NCBI RefSeq assembly: GCF_947499945.1 | Contig: NZ_CANMQD010000001.1 | Location: 1,612,001 to 1,676,000 of the forward strand | Reading direction: 5' to 3' | DNA from: an uncultured Sulfitobacter sp. | Lineage (GTDB): Bacteria > Pseudomonadota > Alphaproteobacteria > Rhodobacterales > Rhodobacteraceae | DNA length: 64,000 nucleotides | Part shown: piece after piece, positions 26,461 through 34,471 of the stretch | Layout: each line of letters begins with the position of its first letter | Numbering within the stretch: the first letter of the stretch is position 1 | Notes under the pieces: model-generated | Databases searched by the model: none | Seen by the model: only the letters and a program-made list of their open reading frames with translations | Told to the model about the DNA's origin: nothing | Program-made: the position numbers and the translations under genes

Positions 26461-26814
26461 GTGAACGCAACAACACTTGCCCACCGCGGTTATGCACCAA
26501 CGGCCGCGCCACTGAAATCAGCACGACGTGCGGAGTATGACGTAATCGCACGCATTACATCGCGTATGACTTCGGCTATTCAGGCAAAAGACTTTAACAA
26601 GCTTATTCACGCCATGCACGAAAATCGCACGCTTTGGCGCAAGCTCGCAATTGATGTTGCCGACCCAGGAAATTTACTCCCGGACGATTTGCGGGCACGT
26701 CTTATCTATCTCGCTGAATTCACCGAACATCACACTCGCCGGGTTATTGCTCGCGAAGAGTCAGCAACACCGCTCGTTGAGGTAAACACTGCCATTTTGC
26801 GTGGCTTGAAATAG
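26461..26814 (+). CDS. flaF: Flagellin biosynthesis regulator FlaF
   Basis: FlaF is a small alphaproteobacterial protein needed for flagellin synthesis and secretion; in Caulobacter it acts with or against FlbT. The 117-residue protein shows the family pattern: a helical N-terminal half (SARRAEYDVIARITSRM), then AMHENRTLWRKLAIDVADPGN and the C-terminal HTRRVIAREE region. It starts with GTG 26461, after GAGTAGGGATA. It lies between the flagellin gene and flbT. Confidence 0.93.
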   Translation: MNATTLAHRGYAPTAAPLKSARRAEYDVIARITSRMTSAIQAKDFNKLIHAMHENRTLWRKLAIDVADPGNLLPDDLRARLIYLAEFTEHHTRRVIAREESATPLVEVNTAILRGLK

Positions 26815-26827
26815 ATTGGAATCCAAC

Positions 26828-27232
26828 ATGAGTGGTCTTGTTCTTAAATTGGGTCCCAAGGAGCGCGTACTTATCAATGGCGCCGTTATTGAAAATGGAG
26901 ACCGCCGTAGCCGTCTTGCCATTATGACACCGGATGCAAAAATTCTTAGGCTTCGAGATGCTATTCACCCCGAAGATGCGAAAACGCCAGTGCGCCGTGC
27001 CCTATTTGCCGTGCAGTTGGTTTTATCTGGCGATAAGGATGCTGAGAGTGCGCATCTCCCTTTATTGCGCCAGGTTGAAGAACTGAGTCAGGTATTCACT
27101 GATCCTGATAGCCGCCAGATGTTGGCAGAAGCGAGCCAAGCCGTTATCGAGAAGCAGCATTACCGCACACTTAAGGCGCTACGTGCGCTATTGCCTCGTG
27201 AAGAACGGCTTATGGCCGTAAGGCCAAGCTAG
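26828..27232 (+). CDS. flbT: Flagellin mRNA regulator FlbT
   Basis: FlbT binds the 5' leader of flagellin mRNA in Caulobacter and lowers its stability until the hook is finished; a similar role is expected here. The 134-residue protein begins MSGLVLKLGPKERVLINGAV, the family signature, and has the typical FAVQLVLSGD segment. ATG 26828 is preferred over the in-frame ATG at 26816. Its stop shares one base with the GTG of the next gene. Confidence 0.94.
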   Translation: MSGLVLKLGPKERVLINGAVIENGDRRSRLAIMTPDAKILRLRDAIHPEDAKTPVRRALFAVQLVLSGDKDAESAHLPLLRQVEELSQVFTDPDSRQMLAEASQAVIEKQHYRTLKALRALLPREERLMAVRPS

Positions 27233-28023
27233 TGTTTCAGCCTGTTATTCCTATAAGTGGATTGGGCGGCTGGCGGTTTCTTCAGCAAACGTATGACAAC
27301 CAATTCAAAGCATTCACACAAAGCACTCAGCTTCAGCGCGGCAGTGACTATTTTCGTGAAAATATCGGGAAGGTTGAGACTGCTGAAGGCTTGGTAGGGG
27401 ATCGTCGTCTGTTGACTGTCGCGCTAGGCGCTTTCGGTTTGCAAGATGATATAAACAGTCAGTTTTTCATCCGGAAGATTCTTGAGGAAGGATCGGTCAA
27501 TGATGATGCTTTAGCGAACCGCTTCAGTGATCCACGCTATAAGGAAATGTCGCAGGCGTTCGGATTTGGTCCTGGAGAGTTTCTCAAAGTTGGGGAGCCA
27601 GTTTTTGCTGAGGCAATCATAGACCGATATGAACGGATCGAATTCGAAGTTGCTGCTGGTCAACAAAACGAGTCAATGCGCTTTGCACTCTATGCGGAGC
27701 GCGAAATGGGGCTTCTAGCGCAAGAAGACATGTCAAATGATGCAAAATGGTTCACTCTGATGGGAGAGCCCCCGTTGCGTCAATTGTTTGAAAAAGCGCT
27801 CAACTTGCCAACTGCCTTTGGTCAGATTGATCTCGATCAGCAATTGAGTGTTTTTAAGGAAAAGGCGAAGAAAGAATTTGGATCGGACGATTTGAGTATT
27901 TTTAGTGATCCAGAGTTGGTTCAGGATCTCATCACGAAATACGTCGTCCGTGATCAAATTGCGCAGTTTAACAGTAACTTTTCCTCCAACGCTGTCGCCT
28001 TAACTCTTCTTCGCGGATTCTAG
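27232..28023 (+). CDS. DUF1217 flagellar-associated protein
   Basis: A 263-residue protein of the DUF1217 family, which is found in alphaproteobacterial flagellar clusters but has no established function. Visible features are the N-terminal GGWRFLQQTYDNQFKAF, the repeat-like LLTVALGAFGLQDDINSQFFIRKIL and NRFSDPRYKEMSQAFGF. The GTG start overlaps the flbT stop by one base, so it is translationally coupled to flbT. The stop shares 4 bp with that of fliI. Confidence 0.8.
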   Translation: MFQPVIPISGLGGWRFLQQTYDNQFKAFTQSTQLQRGSDYFRENIGKVETAEGLVGDRRLLTVALGAFGLQDDINSQFFIRKILEEGSVNDDALANRFSDPRYKEMSQAFGFGPGEFLKVGEPVFAEAIIDRYERIEFEVAAGQQNESMRFALYAEREMGLLAQEDMSNDAKWFTLMGEPPLRQLFEKALNLPTAFGQIDLDQQLSVFKEKAKKEFGSDDLSIFSDPELVQDLITKYVVRDQIAQFNSNFSSNAVALTLLRGF

Positions 28024-29357
28024 GAAAGGCCAACACCTCCGCGGCGTAATAGGAGCTCAAGCTGACTAAAGCTGCGTTGCGCATCATCCATTTCTTCTTT
28101 TGCTAAAAAGCTCTCAATCTCGGGATGGAGCAAGATCGCCTTATCGATGTCTGAATCGCTACCATGTGTGTAAAGACCTGCGCGGATCATCATTGCATTA
28201 CTGTCATATAGGCTGATCATTTTGCGCATATGTGCGAGTAGTGCGTTTTCACGCTTAGTCGCAGCAGCAGGTAAACTGCGCGAAACGGAACGCAGGACAT
28301 CGATCGCAGGAAAGCGCCCACGCTCTGCGATCGCGCGATCAAGAACGACATGCCCGTCCAGAACGCCACGTAGGATATCTGCAATGGGCTCATCCATATC
28401 TGATCCAGCCACAAGAACGCTGAGCAGAGCGGTAATGTCGCCTTGTGAACCCATTCCAGGCCCGGCACGTTCACACAGCGATGTAATGAGGTGTGTGGTC
28501 GAAGGTGGATATCCTCGCAACACTGGCGCTTCACCTGCAGCGACGGCAACTTCCCGGTGTGCTTCTGCAAAGCGTGTAATAGAATCTGCGAGAAATAGAA
28601 CTGAGTGACCGGCGTCACGATAGTATTCTGCCACTGCCATTGCTGTCCAAGCGCACCGTCGGCGAAGTAATGGCGATTGGTCTGATGTGGCTGCGACGAC
28701 GACAGATCGCGCCAAACCTTTTTTTCCCAATACATCATCCACGAAGTGGCGTAATTCCCGACCGCGTTCTCCAATCATAGCGATGACGACAACATCGGCG
28801 GTCATATGTCGTGCAAATTGACCAAGTAGGCTCGATTTTCCAACGCCAGAGCCGGCAAAAAGACCAATACGCTGTCCTTGAACAATCGGAAGAATCGTAT
28901 TTGTGACGGCCAAACCTGTGCTTAGACGGGGACCAAACGGGCGTCTATCTGCAGCGTTTGGTGGGGGACAAAGCAGGCGGCGCGAAGTGGGGCCGCGCAA
29001 CAGAGGTTTACCATCTAGCGGTCTACCATCGGGATCAACGATTCTACCCAACCATTCTGTTGAAGGGGCAACGATACTTGGAGAGAACAGGGTCACACGG
29101 TCATTCAAACCGACGCCCTCTGGTGGTTCTTCGGCCAACATAACAAGGGTATCACCAACAATTTGAACGACCTCCCCTCGCAGGGGTGCGCCTCTCTTAC
29201 GGTAAACGAGTAAGGCATCCCCGATGGATGCCTCATTGGCCAGACCATTGATATGCAAAGCACCACCGTCCGCGCGGCTCACTTTACCAACCGGGCGAAC
29301 AGAGCGTAAGTCGGCAATATGGGCCGTTAGCCCATCGATCAGTGATGTACTCATCAT
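28020..29357 (-). CDS. fliI: Flagellum-specific export ATPase
   Basis: FliI is the hexameric ATPase at the cytoplasmic base of the flagellar type III export apparatus. The 445-residue protein has the F1-beta-like order: N-terminal barrel, Walker A AGSGVGKSS at 168-176, Walker B VLFLADSITRFAEA, and ATPase motif GYPPSTTHLITSLCERAG. Two adjacent ATGs (29357 and 29354) both follow AAGGGA. It diverges from flgB, with a CtrA-like site between. Confidence 0.95.
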   Translation of the reverse strand: MMSTSLIDGLTAHIADLRSVRPVGKVSRADGGALHINGLANEASIGDALLVYRKRGAPLRGEVVQIVGDTLVMLAEEPPEGVGLNDRVTLFSPSIVAPSTEWLGRIVDPDGRPLDGKPLLRGPTSRRLLCPPPNAADRRPFGPRLSTGLAVTNTILPIVQGQRIGLFAGSGVGKSSLLGQFARHMTADVVVIAMIGERGRELRHFVDDVLGKKGLARSVVVAATSDQSPLLRRRCAWTAMAVAEYYRDAGHSVLFLADSITRFAEAHREVAVAAGEAPVLRGYPPSTTHLITSLCERAGPGMGSQGDITALLSVLVAGSDMDEPIADILRGVLDGHVVLDRAIAERGRFPAIDVLRSVSRSLPAAATKRENALLAHMRKMISLYDSNAMMIRAGLYTHGSDSDIDKAILLHPEIESFLAKEEMDDAQRSFSQLELLLRRGGVGLS

Positions 29358-29401
29358 AGCATCCCTTTTTTAGCTGCTCACTGTTTCTAAAGGAATCACC
29401 C

Positions 29402-29416
29402 TTAAGCATTGATGAA
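29402..29416. promoter_or_regulatory. CtrA-like site between fliI and flgB
   Basis: TTAA-GCATTGA-TGAA, seven of eight matches to TTAA-N7-TTAA. It lies in the 80-bp divergent gap, 45 bp upstream of fliI and 22 bp upstream of flgB. It is placed to control both the fliI gene and the long flgB operon. Confidence 0.45.
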
Positions 29417-29437
29417 ACCGCAGTAGGGAGAATCCCA

Positions 29438-29824
29438 ATGTTCGAAAATTTAACAGTCTTCAAAACAGCATCGGCCATGGCCCGACATGCTGGACAGAGT
29501 CAGGCGTTGATCGCCCAAAATGTGGCGAATGCCGACACACCAGGATACGTGGGCAAGCAAATGCCACCCTTCGCATCGCTATATGCCCCAGCAGAAGGAG
29601 CAGGGCATCAACGTGCGTCGCGGGACGGACATCTACATGGCACTACAAATGTTCAACAGATGAGCGGTACTGACGTGCGCGGCGGTGACAATCCGAATGA
29701 TAACACTGTGTCTCTAGAGGCGGAGTTGCTTAAGGCCGCCGAAGCCAAAAGCCATCATGACCGTTCTTTAGCGATCTATAAATCGGCGCTTGATGTGCTT
29801 CGTTCTGCAATCCGTACCCGCTAG
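29438..29824 (+). CDS. flgB: Flagellar proximal rod protein FlgB
   Basis: A 128-residue proximal rod component that joins the MS ring to the rod. The N-terminal rod/hook signature MARHAGQSQALIAQNVANAD (about 14-33) followed by TPGYVGK is clear, as is the C-terminal KSALDVLRSAI helix. It is first in a nine-gene plus-strand operon (flgB to the FliL-like gene) with SD TAGGGAGA. Confidence 0.93.
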   Translation: MFENLTVFKTASAMARHAGQSQALIAQNVANADTPGYVGKQMPPFASLYAPAEGAGHQRASRDGHLHGTTNVQQMSGTDVRGGDNPNDNTVSLEAELLKAAEAKSHHDRSLAIYKSALDVLRSAIRTR

Positions 29825-29835
29825 GAGATAGTTCA

Positions 29836-30228
29836 ATGTCTGATTTTTCATCGGCCCGCTCTGTTTCTGCGAGCGGCATGCAAGCGCAAGCTCAACGTCT
29901 GCGTCATCTTTCTGAGAATATTTCTAACGCAGACACTCCTGGGTATCGGCGAAAGCTAATCTCATTTGAAACTGCTTTGGATCAGGGGGAGCGTGTATCC
30001 ACGGTCGAAGTGGGGCGCGTTAGTCTCGATAAATCTGAACTATCAAAAATTTATGATCCTGCCCATCCGCTTGCGGATGAAGCAGGGCAATACTCTGGTT
30101 CCAATGTGAACCTTTTGATTGAACTGGCGGATGCGCGTGAAGCCCAGCGTAGCTACGAAGCCAATCTTAAAATGTTCGATCAAGCGAGAAAAATGTCGAG
30201 CAGCTTGATGCAACTTTTGCGCCGTTAA
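29836..30228 (+). CDS. flgC: Flagellar proximal rod protein FlgC
   Basis: A 130-residue rod protein. The N-terminus shows SGMQAQAQRLRHLSENISNA then DTPGYRRK, and the C-terminus shows GSNVNLLIELADAREAQRSYEANLKM, the defining ends of FlgC. It lies 11 bp after flgB with SD AGGAGA. Confidence 0.94.
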   Translation: MSDFSSARSVSASGMQAQAQRLRHLSENISNADTPGYRRKLISFETALDQGERVSTVEVGRVSLDKSELSKIYDPAHPLADEAGQYSGSNVNLLIELADAREAQRSYEANLKMFDQARKMSSSLMQLLRR

Positions 30229-30272
30229 GGTGCTTGTCGGCAATTGAACCAACTCAATAAAGGAGTTCCAGA

Positions 30273-30563
30273 ATGGAATTGAATTCACTTTCTGCCATAC
30301 AAAACTACACGTCCGCAAAGCCGGCGACTACACCAGCTGAAGGGGATGTCGGAGCTGTTGGAGCACTGCGTGATATTGCAGGGGATTTCGCTTCGACACT
30401 CGCAAAATCAGAGCAAATTGCGCAATCAACAATGATGGGCAATGCAGATCCACATGCGCTGGTTCAGGCATTGGCACAAACTGAACTTGCGGTCGAGACA
30501 GCAGTCAATGTGCGGAACAAAGTTGTAGAAGCATACCAAGAAATCTTGCGGATGCCTGTCTGA
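30273..30563 (+). CDS. fliE: Flagellar hook-basal body protein FliE
   Basis: FliE bridges the MS ring and the rod. The 96-residue protein has the conserved C-terminal pattern DPHALVQALAQTELAVETAV and RNKVVEAYQEILRMPV. SD AAAGGAG precedes the ATG. The stop overlaps the fliQ start. Confidence 0.93.
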   Translation: MELNSLSAIQNYTSAKPATTPAEGDVGAVGALRDIAGDFASTLAKSEQIAQSTMMGNADPHALVQALAQTELAVETAVNVRNKVVEAYQEILRMPV

Positions 30564-30832
30564 TGATGGACGAAATGGTGTTTTTTGACACCATGCGGCA
30601 AGGTCTTTGGGTCGCTTTTGTGATCTCGCTGCCGATCCTTGTAGCAGCGCTTGTTTCCGGTGTGTCGATTGGCCTGGTCCAGGCTCTGACTTCTGTTCAG
30701 GAAATGACGCTTACATTTGTCCCCAAGCTGGCGGCGATTGCCGTCGTTTTCTGGATGTCGATGCATTTCATGACCAACACGCTTGTTTCGTTCTTCCACG
30801 ATCAAATAATCCCGCTCATCATCGGAGGATAA
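30563..30832 (+). CDS. fliQ: Flagellar export gate protein FliQ
   Basis: An 89-residue inner-membrane component of the export gate, part of the helical FliP5-FliQ4-FliR1 complex. Two membrane segments are seen (WVAFVISLPILVAALVSGV and LAAIAVVFWMSMHFMTNTLV), with the family motif IGLVQALTSVQEMTLTFVPK between. It overlaps fliE by one base. Confidence 0.94.
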   Translation: MMDEMVFFDTMRQGLWVAFVISLPILVAALVSGVSIGLVQALTSVQEMTLTFVPKLAAIAVVFWMSMHFMTNTLVSFFHDQIIPLIIGG

Positions 30833-30834
30833 AG

Positions 30835-31554
30835 ATGGAAAGCACCAGTTATATCACCCTCAGCCGACAATCAGGTTTGCAGCGCGAAATGCAAGTAGTG
30901 GCAAATAACATCGCCAACGCGGCAACGACGGGTTTTCGTGCGGAAGGAGTTATTTTCTCCGAGTATGTTAAATCCGTTGATGGGGGTGCGTCTTTATCGA
31001 TGGGCCAGGGCAACATTGGCAAAACTTCTTATGAACAAGGTGGATTAAGCCAGACAAACGGGACTTATGATTTTGCAATTGAGGGGGACGGATACTTTGT
31101 CGTCCAGACACCTATGGGGGACCGACTGACCCGTGCAGGGGCGTTCTCTCCAAATGCTGAAGGTCAGTTGGTTACGCCGGACGGATTTCCGGTATTGGAT
31201 GCAGGACGCGCACCTCTGTTTGTACCTGCTGGAGCTGGTACACTTGCTGTTTCATCCGATGGTACACTTAGCATAAATGGCGCTCCTTTGGGTCAGATGG
31301 CACTAGTGCGCCCTTTGGAACCGCTGAACATGGTGCGTGAGGATGGCGTAATGTTCCGCGCTGATGCAGGCGATGAGCCAACCGAAGAAGCCCGCGTCCT
31401 GCAAGGTTTTGTTGAGGGTTCTAACGTAAATCCCCTGCTGGAATTGTCGCGGATGATCGAAGTCCAGCGCGCCTATGAGATGGGTCAGAGTTTTTTGAAA
31501 ACTGAAGACGAGCGTGTTCGTGCTGCTGTCAAAACTCTTACAGAATCCACATAA
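30835..31554 (+). CDS. flgF: Flagellar distal/proximal rod protein FlgF
   Basis: A 239-residue rod protein. The N-terminal signature SGLQREMQVVANNIANAATT and C-terminal GFVEGSNVNPLLELSRMIEV are diagnostic of the FlgE/F/G family, and length and order give FlgF. ATG 30835 follows ATCGGAGGATAA; the longer in-frame reading from 30607 runs through fliQ and is not coding. Confidence 0.93.
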   Translation: MESTSYITLSRQSGLQREMQVVANNIANAATTGFRAEGVIFSEYVKSVDGGASLSMGQGNIGKTSYEQGGLSQTNGTYDFAIEGDGYFVVQTPMGDRLTRAGAFSPNAEGQLVTPDGFPVLDAGRAPLFVPAGAGTLAVSSDGTLSINGAPLGQMALVRPLEPLNMVREDGVMFRADAGDEPTEEARVLQGFVEGSNVNPLLELSRMIEVQRAYEMGQSFLKTEDERVRAAVKTLTEST

Positions 31555-31574
31555 TCAAAAAAAGGAGAGAGCTT

Positions 31575-32360
31575 ATGCGAGCCCTCAAGATTGCCGCTAC
31601 GGGAATGACGGCCCAGCAAATGCGGGTCGAAACGATTTCTAACAACCTCGCGAATATGAGCACCACCGGATACAATGCCCGGCGTGCTGAATTCGCCGAC
31701 TTGCACTACCAGCAAATGGCGCGTGCTGGTTCGGTCAACGCGTCAGATGGTACCGTCTTGCCGACGGGCGTACAACTTGGGCTAGGGGTGCGCCCCTCTG
31801 CAGTGAGTATGGACTTACAGCAAGGTTCGCTCGCGGCAACGCAGGGCGATCTGGATGTCGCGATCGAGGGGTTGGGGTATCTTGAGGTGACGTTGCCCAA
31901 TGGACAAACAGGATATACTCGAGATGGATCTTTGAAACGGACAGGTGAGGGTCTGATCGTAACCTCTGAAGGTTTCCCGGTTGGTCCCGAGATTACGATC
32001 CCTGCGGATGCACGTAGTATTTCCATTAATGCTGACGGTGAGGTGTATGCCTATTTTGATCAGGCTACCGCCGGTCAGCTGCTTGGGCAATTTACTTTAA
32101 CCGGATTCACCAATTCCAAAGGACTTGAAGCGATTGGAAGCAATATGTTTATTGAGACCGAAGCCTCTGGCCCTGCACTTGTTTCTTCGCCAGGGCAAGA
32201 TGGCTTGGGAACGCTAAGACAGGGATATCTCGAAGCAAGCTCCGTTGATGCTGTGCGAGAAATTACCGATCTGATCGAGGCGCAACGCGGCTACGAAATG
32301 AACGCAAAAGTCATCTCTGCAGTCGATCAGATGATGAGTGCCACGACGCAGGTGCGCTAA
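31575..32360 (+). CDS. flgG: Flagellar distal rod protein FlgG
   Basis: FlgG forms the distal rod through the L and P rings. The 261-residue protein begins MRALKIAATGMTAQQMRVET followed by ISNNLANMSTTGYNARRAEF, almost the family consensus. It ends with YLEASSVDAVREITDLIEAQ and RGYEMNAK. The stop overlaps the flgA start by one base. Confidence 0.96.
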   Translation: MRALKIAATGMTAQQMRVETISNNLANMSTTGYNARRAEFADLHYQQMARAGSVNASDGTVLPTGVQLGLGVRPSAVSMDLQQGSLAATQGDLDVAIEGLGYLEVTLPNGQTGYTRDGSLKRTGEGLIVTSEGFPVGPEITIPADARSISINADGEVYAYFDQATAGQLLGQFTLTGFTNSKGLEAIGSNMFIETEASGPALVSSPGQDGLGTLRQGYLEASSVDAVREITDLIEAQRGYEMNAKVISAVDQMMSATTQVR

Positions 32361-32779
32361 TGAGAGCGTTTAGCATAGTTTCCGCTGCAGCTTTTGCGTT
32401 TCCAGTGTTTGCAGACACGGTTGTGTCGTCGCGTACGATTAGACCCAATCAAATTATTACCGAAATGGACGTCACGTTCGCGGCCGGAGATTTGGTGACT
32501 GGTTTTGCTCGATTGTCGGACGTGATCGGACAAGAAGCTCGGGTTGCACTATATGCTGGCAGGCCAATTTTGATCGGTGACATCGGTCCGCCAGCTGTCA
32601 TTACCCGAAACCAAATTGTCGGTCTTAGGTATCGTGCAAACGGCATAAACATCAGCACCGAAGGTCGTGCCCTTGAACGAGGCGCGATTGGTGACCGCAT
32701 ACGTGTCATGAACCTTGGCTCGCGTGCGACGCTGTTTGGCCAAATTTTGGACGATGGTACGATAGAAGTAAGGAATTGA
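32360..32779 (+). CDS. flgA: P-ring assembly chaperone FlgA
   Basis: A periplasmic chaperone that helps FlgI form the P ring. The 139-residue protein has a signal peptide (1-18, ending FPVFA) and a C-terminal SAF-type fold with RPNQIITEMDV, ALYAGRPI and IGDRIRVMNLGSR. It is shorter than E. coli FlgA (219 residues) because the N-terminal domain is missing, as in many alphaproteobacteria. It overlaps flgG by one base. Confidence 0.9.
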   Translation: MRAFSIVSAAAFAFPVFADTVVSSRTIRPNQIITEMDVTFAAGDLVTGFARLSDVIGQEARVALYAGRPILIGDIGPPAVITRNQIVGLRYRANGINISTEGRALERGAIGDRIRVMNLGSRATLFGQILDDGTIEVRN

Positions 32780-32783
32780 ACCC

Positions 32784-33518
32784 ATGAAAAGAATACTCAA
32801 AATTGGCAGTTTGCTAGTCTTAGGTACAACTGTGGGATGCGCGCGCATGGATCACATCGGCAGCCCTCCAAGCTTTACGCCCGCGACAGAAGCACCAGAA
32901 GCGCGGGCCATGATTGAGCCAGGGCTACCTGCTGTTTTGATTGCTCAAAAACCGGTTGATGCTGCTTCTCTCTGGTCCCCATCCCGCGCGTCCCTATTGG
33001 GGGATCGCCGCGCGGTAGTTCGCGGTGATATCTTAACGGTCGTAATTGAAATTGATGAAAAGGCAGAAATCTCTAATTCATCTGACAGGAGCCGCTCGGG
33101 CAGTGAAAACTTGAGTGTGCCAGGACTGTTTGGCCTGCCCCAGCGTTTAGATTCTAGGCTTCCTGAAGGGGCCTCCTCAAGTGAGCTCGTTGGGATAACT
33201 TCCCAAAGCAGCTCATCTGGTGACGGATCGGTCAAGCGCAATGAAAAACTTGAATTGCGGATTGCATCGACAGTGATCGACGTTCTTCCAAATGGAGTTT
33301 TATCTATTTCAGGCAGTCAAGAGCTTCGTGTAAATTTTGAGCTCCGTGAACTTTTGGTGACCGGCTTTGTTCGACCCGAGGACGTGTCGCGTCAAAACGA
33401 AATCACGTACGACAAAATTGCTTCTGCGCGTGTTTCATACGGTGGGCGCGGACAGATTAGTGATGTTCAGCAGCCACGGCTTGGTCAACAAGTTATCGAT
33501 GCCGTGTTACCGTTTTAA
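32784..33518 (+). CDS. flgH: Flagellar L-ring lipoprotein FlgH
   Basis: The outer-membrane L-ring subunit, 244 residues. The signal peptide ends in a lipobox with Cys19 (TTVGCARM). Typical segments are SLWSPSRASLLGDRRAVVRGD (shown here in part), IEIDEKAEISNSSDRSRS and the C-terminal GRGQISDVQQPRLGQQVIDA. It follows flgA after 4 bp. Confidence 0.95.
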   Translation: MKRILKIGSLLVLGTTVGCARMDHIGSPPSFTPATEAPEARAMIEPGLPAVLIAQKPVDAASLWSPSRASLLGDRRAVVRGDILTVVIEIDEKAEISNSSDRSRSGSENLSVPGLFGLPQRLDSRLPEGASSSELVGITSQSSSSGDGSVKRNEKLELRIASTVIDVLPNGVLSISGSQELRVNFELRELLVTGFVRPEDVSRQNEITYDKIASARVSYGGRGQISDVQQPRLGQQVIDAVLPF

Positions 33519-33532
33519 GTCAGGATTCCAAG

Positions 33533-34060
33533 ATGTTAAAAAAGATACTTCCACTTGTTCTATTGTTGGTTGGCTCGTCTGTAGGCGTCGGCGTTGGTAT
33601 TTTTCTGCGACCCGAAACGCCCGCGAAAGTTGAGCAAACCGCCGCGAGTAACGGTGGCGAAGAAGGTGTAACAAAGGCAATTAATCACGATGTTCAAGAT
33701 GTAAAAAATAAGAATGAAGACACTGGGGGAGGAGATAACGAGTACGTTCCACTCAGCAACCAGTTTGTCATACCGATTGTTGCGGGTGAACGGGTCGTGG
33801 CCCTTGTTGTTCTTGCGCTTAGCCTTGAGGTGCCAGCAGGCCAAACCGATACAGTCCTGATGCGAGAGCCAAAACTGCGAGACAGTTTTTTACAGATCCT
33901 ATTTGATCACGCGAATATTGGCGGGTTTGATGGCAACTTTACTGATAGTCATATTTTGGCACGGTTACGCAGTGCCCTTAAAGAAGTAGCGCAAAAAGAC
34001 CTAGGAAAGGACATTGCTAAGGATGTCCTGATAAACGAAATAGCACGCCAGGACTACTGA
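33533..34060 (+). CDS. FliL-like flagellar membrane protein
   Basis: A 175-residue single-pass membrane protein. The N-terminal membrane segment (about 5-25, Val/Gly-rich) is followed by a charged linker rich in Asn, Glu and Lys. A periplasmic FliL/stomatin-like domain starts near YVPLSNQFVIPIV (about 71). The C-terminus LRSALKEVAQKDLGKDIAKDVLINEI matches the FliL helix in broad terms. This is the second FliL-type gene in the cluster (the other is at 42926), so it may have another partner. It closes the flgB operon, 14 bp after flgH, with a terminator 28 bp downstream. Confidence 0.75.
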   Translation: MLKKILPLVLLLVGSSVGVGVGIFLRPETPAKVEQTAASNGGEEGVTKAINHDVQDVKNKNEDTGGGDNEYVPLSNQFVIPIVAGERVVALVVLALSLEVPAGQTDTVLMREPKLRDSFLQILFDHANIGGFDGNFTDSHILARLRSALKEVAQKDLGKDIAKDVLINEIARQDY

Positions 34061-34066
34061 CTTTAC

Positions 34067-34471
34067 TCAGAACAACGTCGAGTCGATGGCGCGGTTCAGT
34101 TGAGACCGCGCCTCTTTTTTTGATTCAGTAGTTTTTATTTGTGTACACAGCGCGGTAGTAACAATGACCTTGCCGTAAGCTTGGCGTACTTGTGCGACAT
34201 GGCGCTCTTTCATTGCGAGTACCTGAGCGAGTTGCATATTCAGCTCACGCTTCTTCCGCCCTACCCAAGCTTGCCACAGAACATCTGCACCGATCGCCTT
34301 CCGTGATTTGTCTTCCCTGCTATTGCTTTCAGCCAAATGCACGTCAAGTTGTCGTAGCGATTTGCGCAGCTGGCCTTCTTGGGCCAAAAGGTGCGCAAAG
34401 CTTTCCCGTTGTTGTTGATACTTAATATCGACAACATTCTTCATTTCGAGAAGGTCCTTAAGTTTGCTCAT
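34067..34471 (-). CDS. Small coiled-coil protein, FliJ candidate
   Basis: A 134-residue, highly helical, charged protein with long heptad-like stretches (QQQRESFAHLLAQEGQLRKS and AWVGRKKRELNMQLAQVLAM). No family motif is certain. FliJ, the stalk-like partner of the FliI ATPase, is a coiled-coil of similar size and poor conservation, and no other fliJ is visible in the cluster. The start overlaps the flhB stop by 4 bp, so it is translationally coupled to flhB. This supports an export-apparatus role, but the FliJ identity remains inference. Confidence 0.6.
   Translation of the reverse strand: MSKLKDLLEMKNVVDIKYQQQRESFAHLLAQEGQLRKSLRQLDVHLAESNSREDKSRKAIGADVLWQAWVGRKKRELNMQLAQVLAMKERHVAQVRQAYGKVIVTTALCTQIKTTESKKEARSQLNRAIDSTLF
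34088..34121 (+). terminator. Intrinsic terminator of the flgB operon
   Basis: Stem GGCGCGGT (34088-34095) pairs with ACCGCGCC (34105-34112) around a nine-base loop, followed by TCTTTTTTT. It ends the flgB-FliL-like transcript and lies wholly inside the 3' coding end of the convergent FliJ-like gene. Confidence 0.9.

Noticed and set aside
30607..30834. N-terminal extension of FlgF through fliQ
   Set aside because: ATG 30835 has a perfect ribosome-binding site and the conserved FlgF start; the extension is out of frame with fliQ and Cys-rich.
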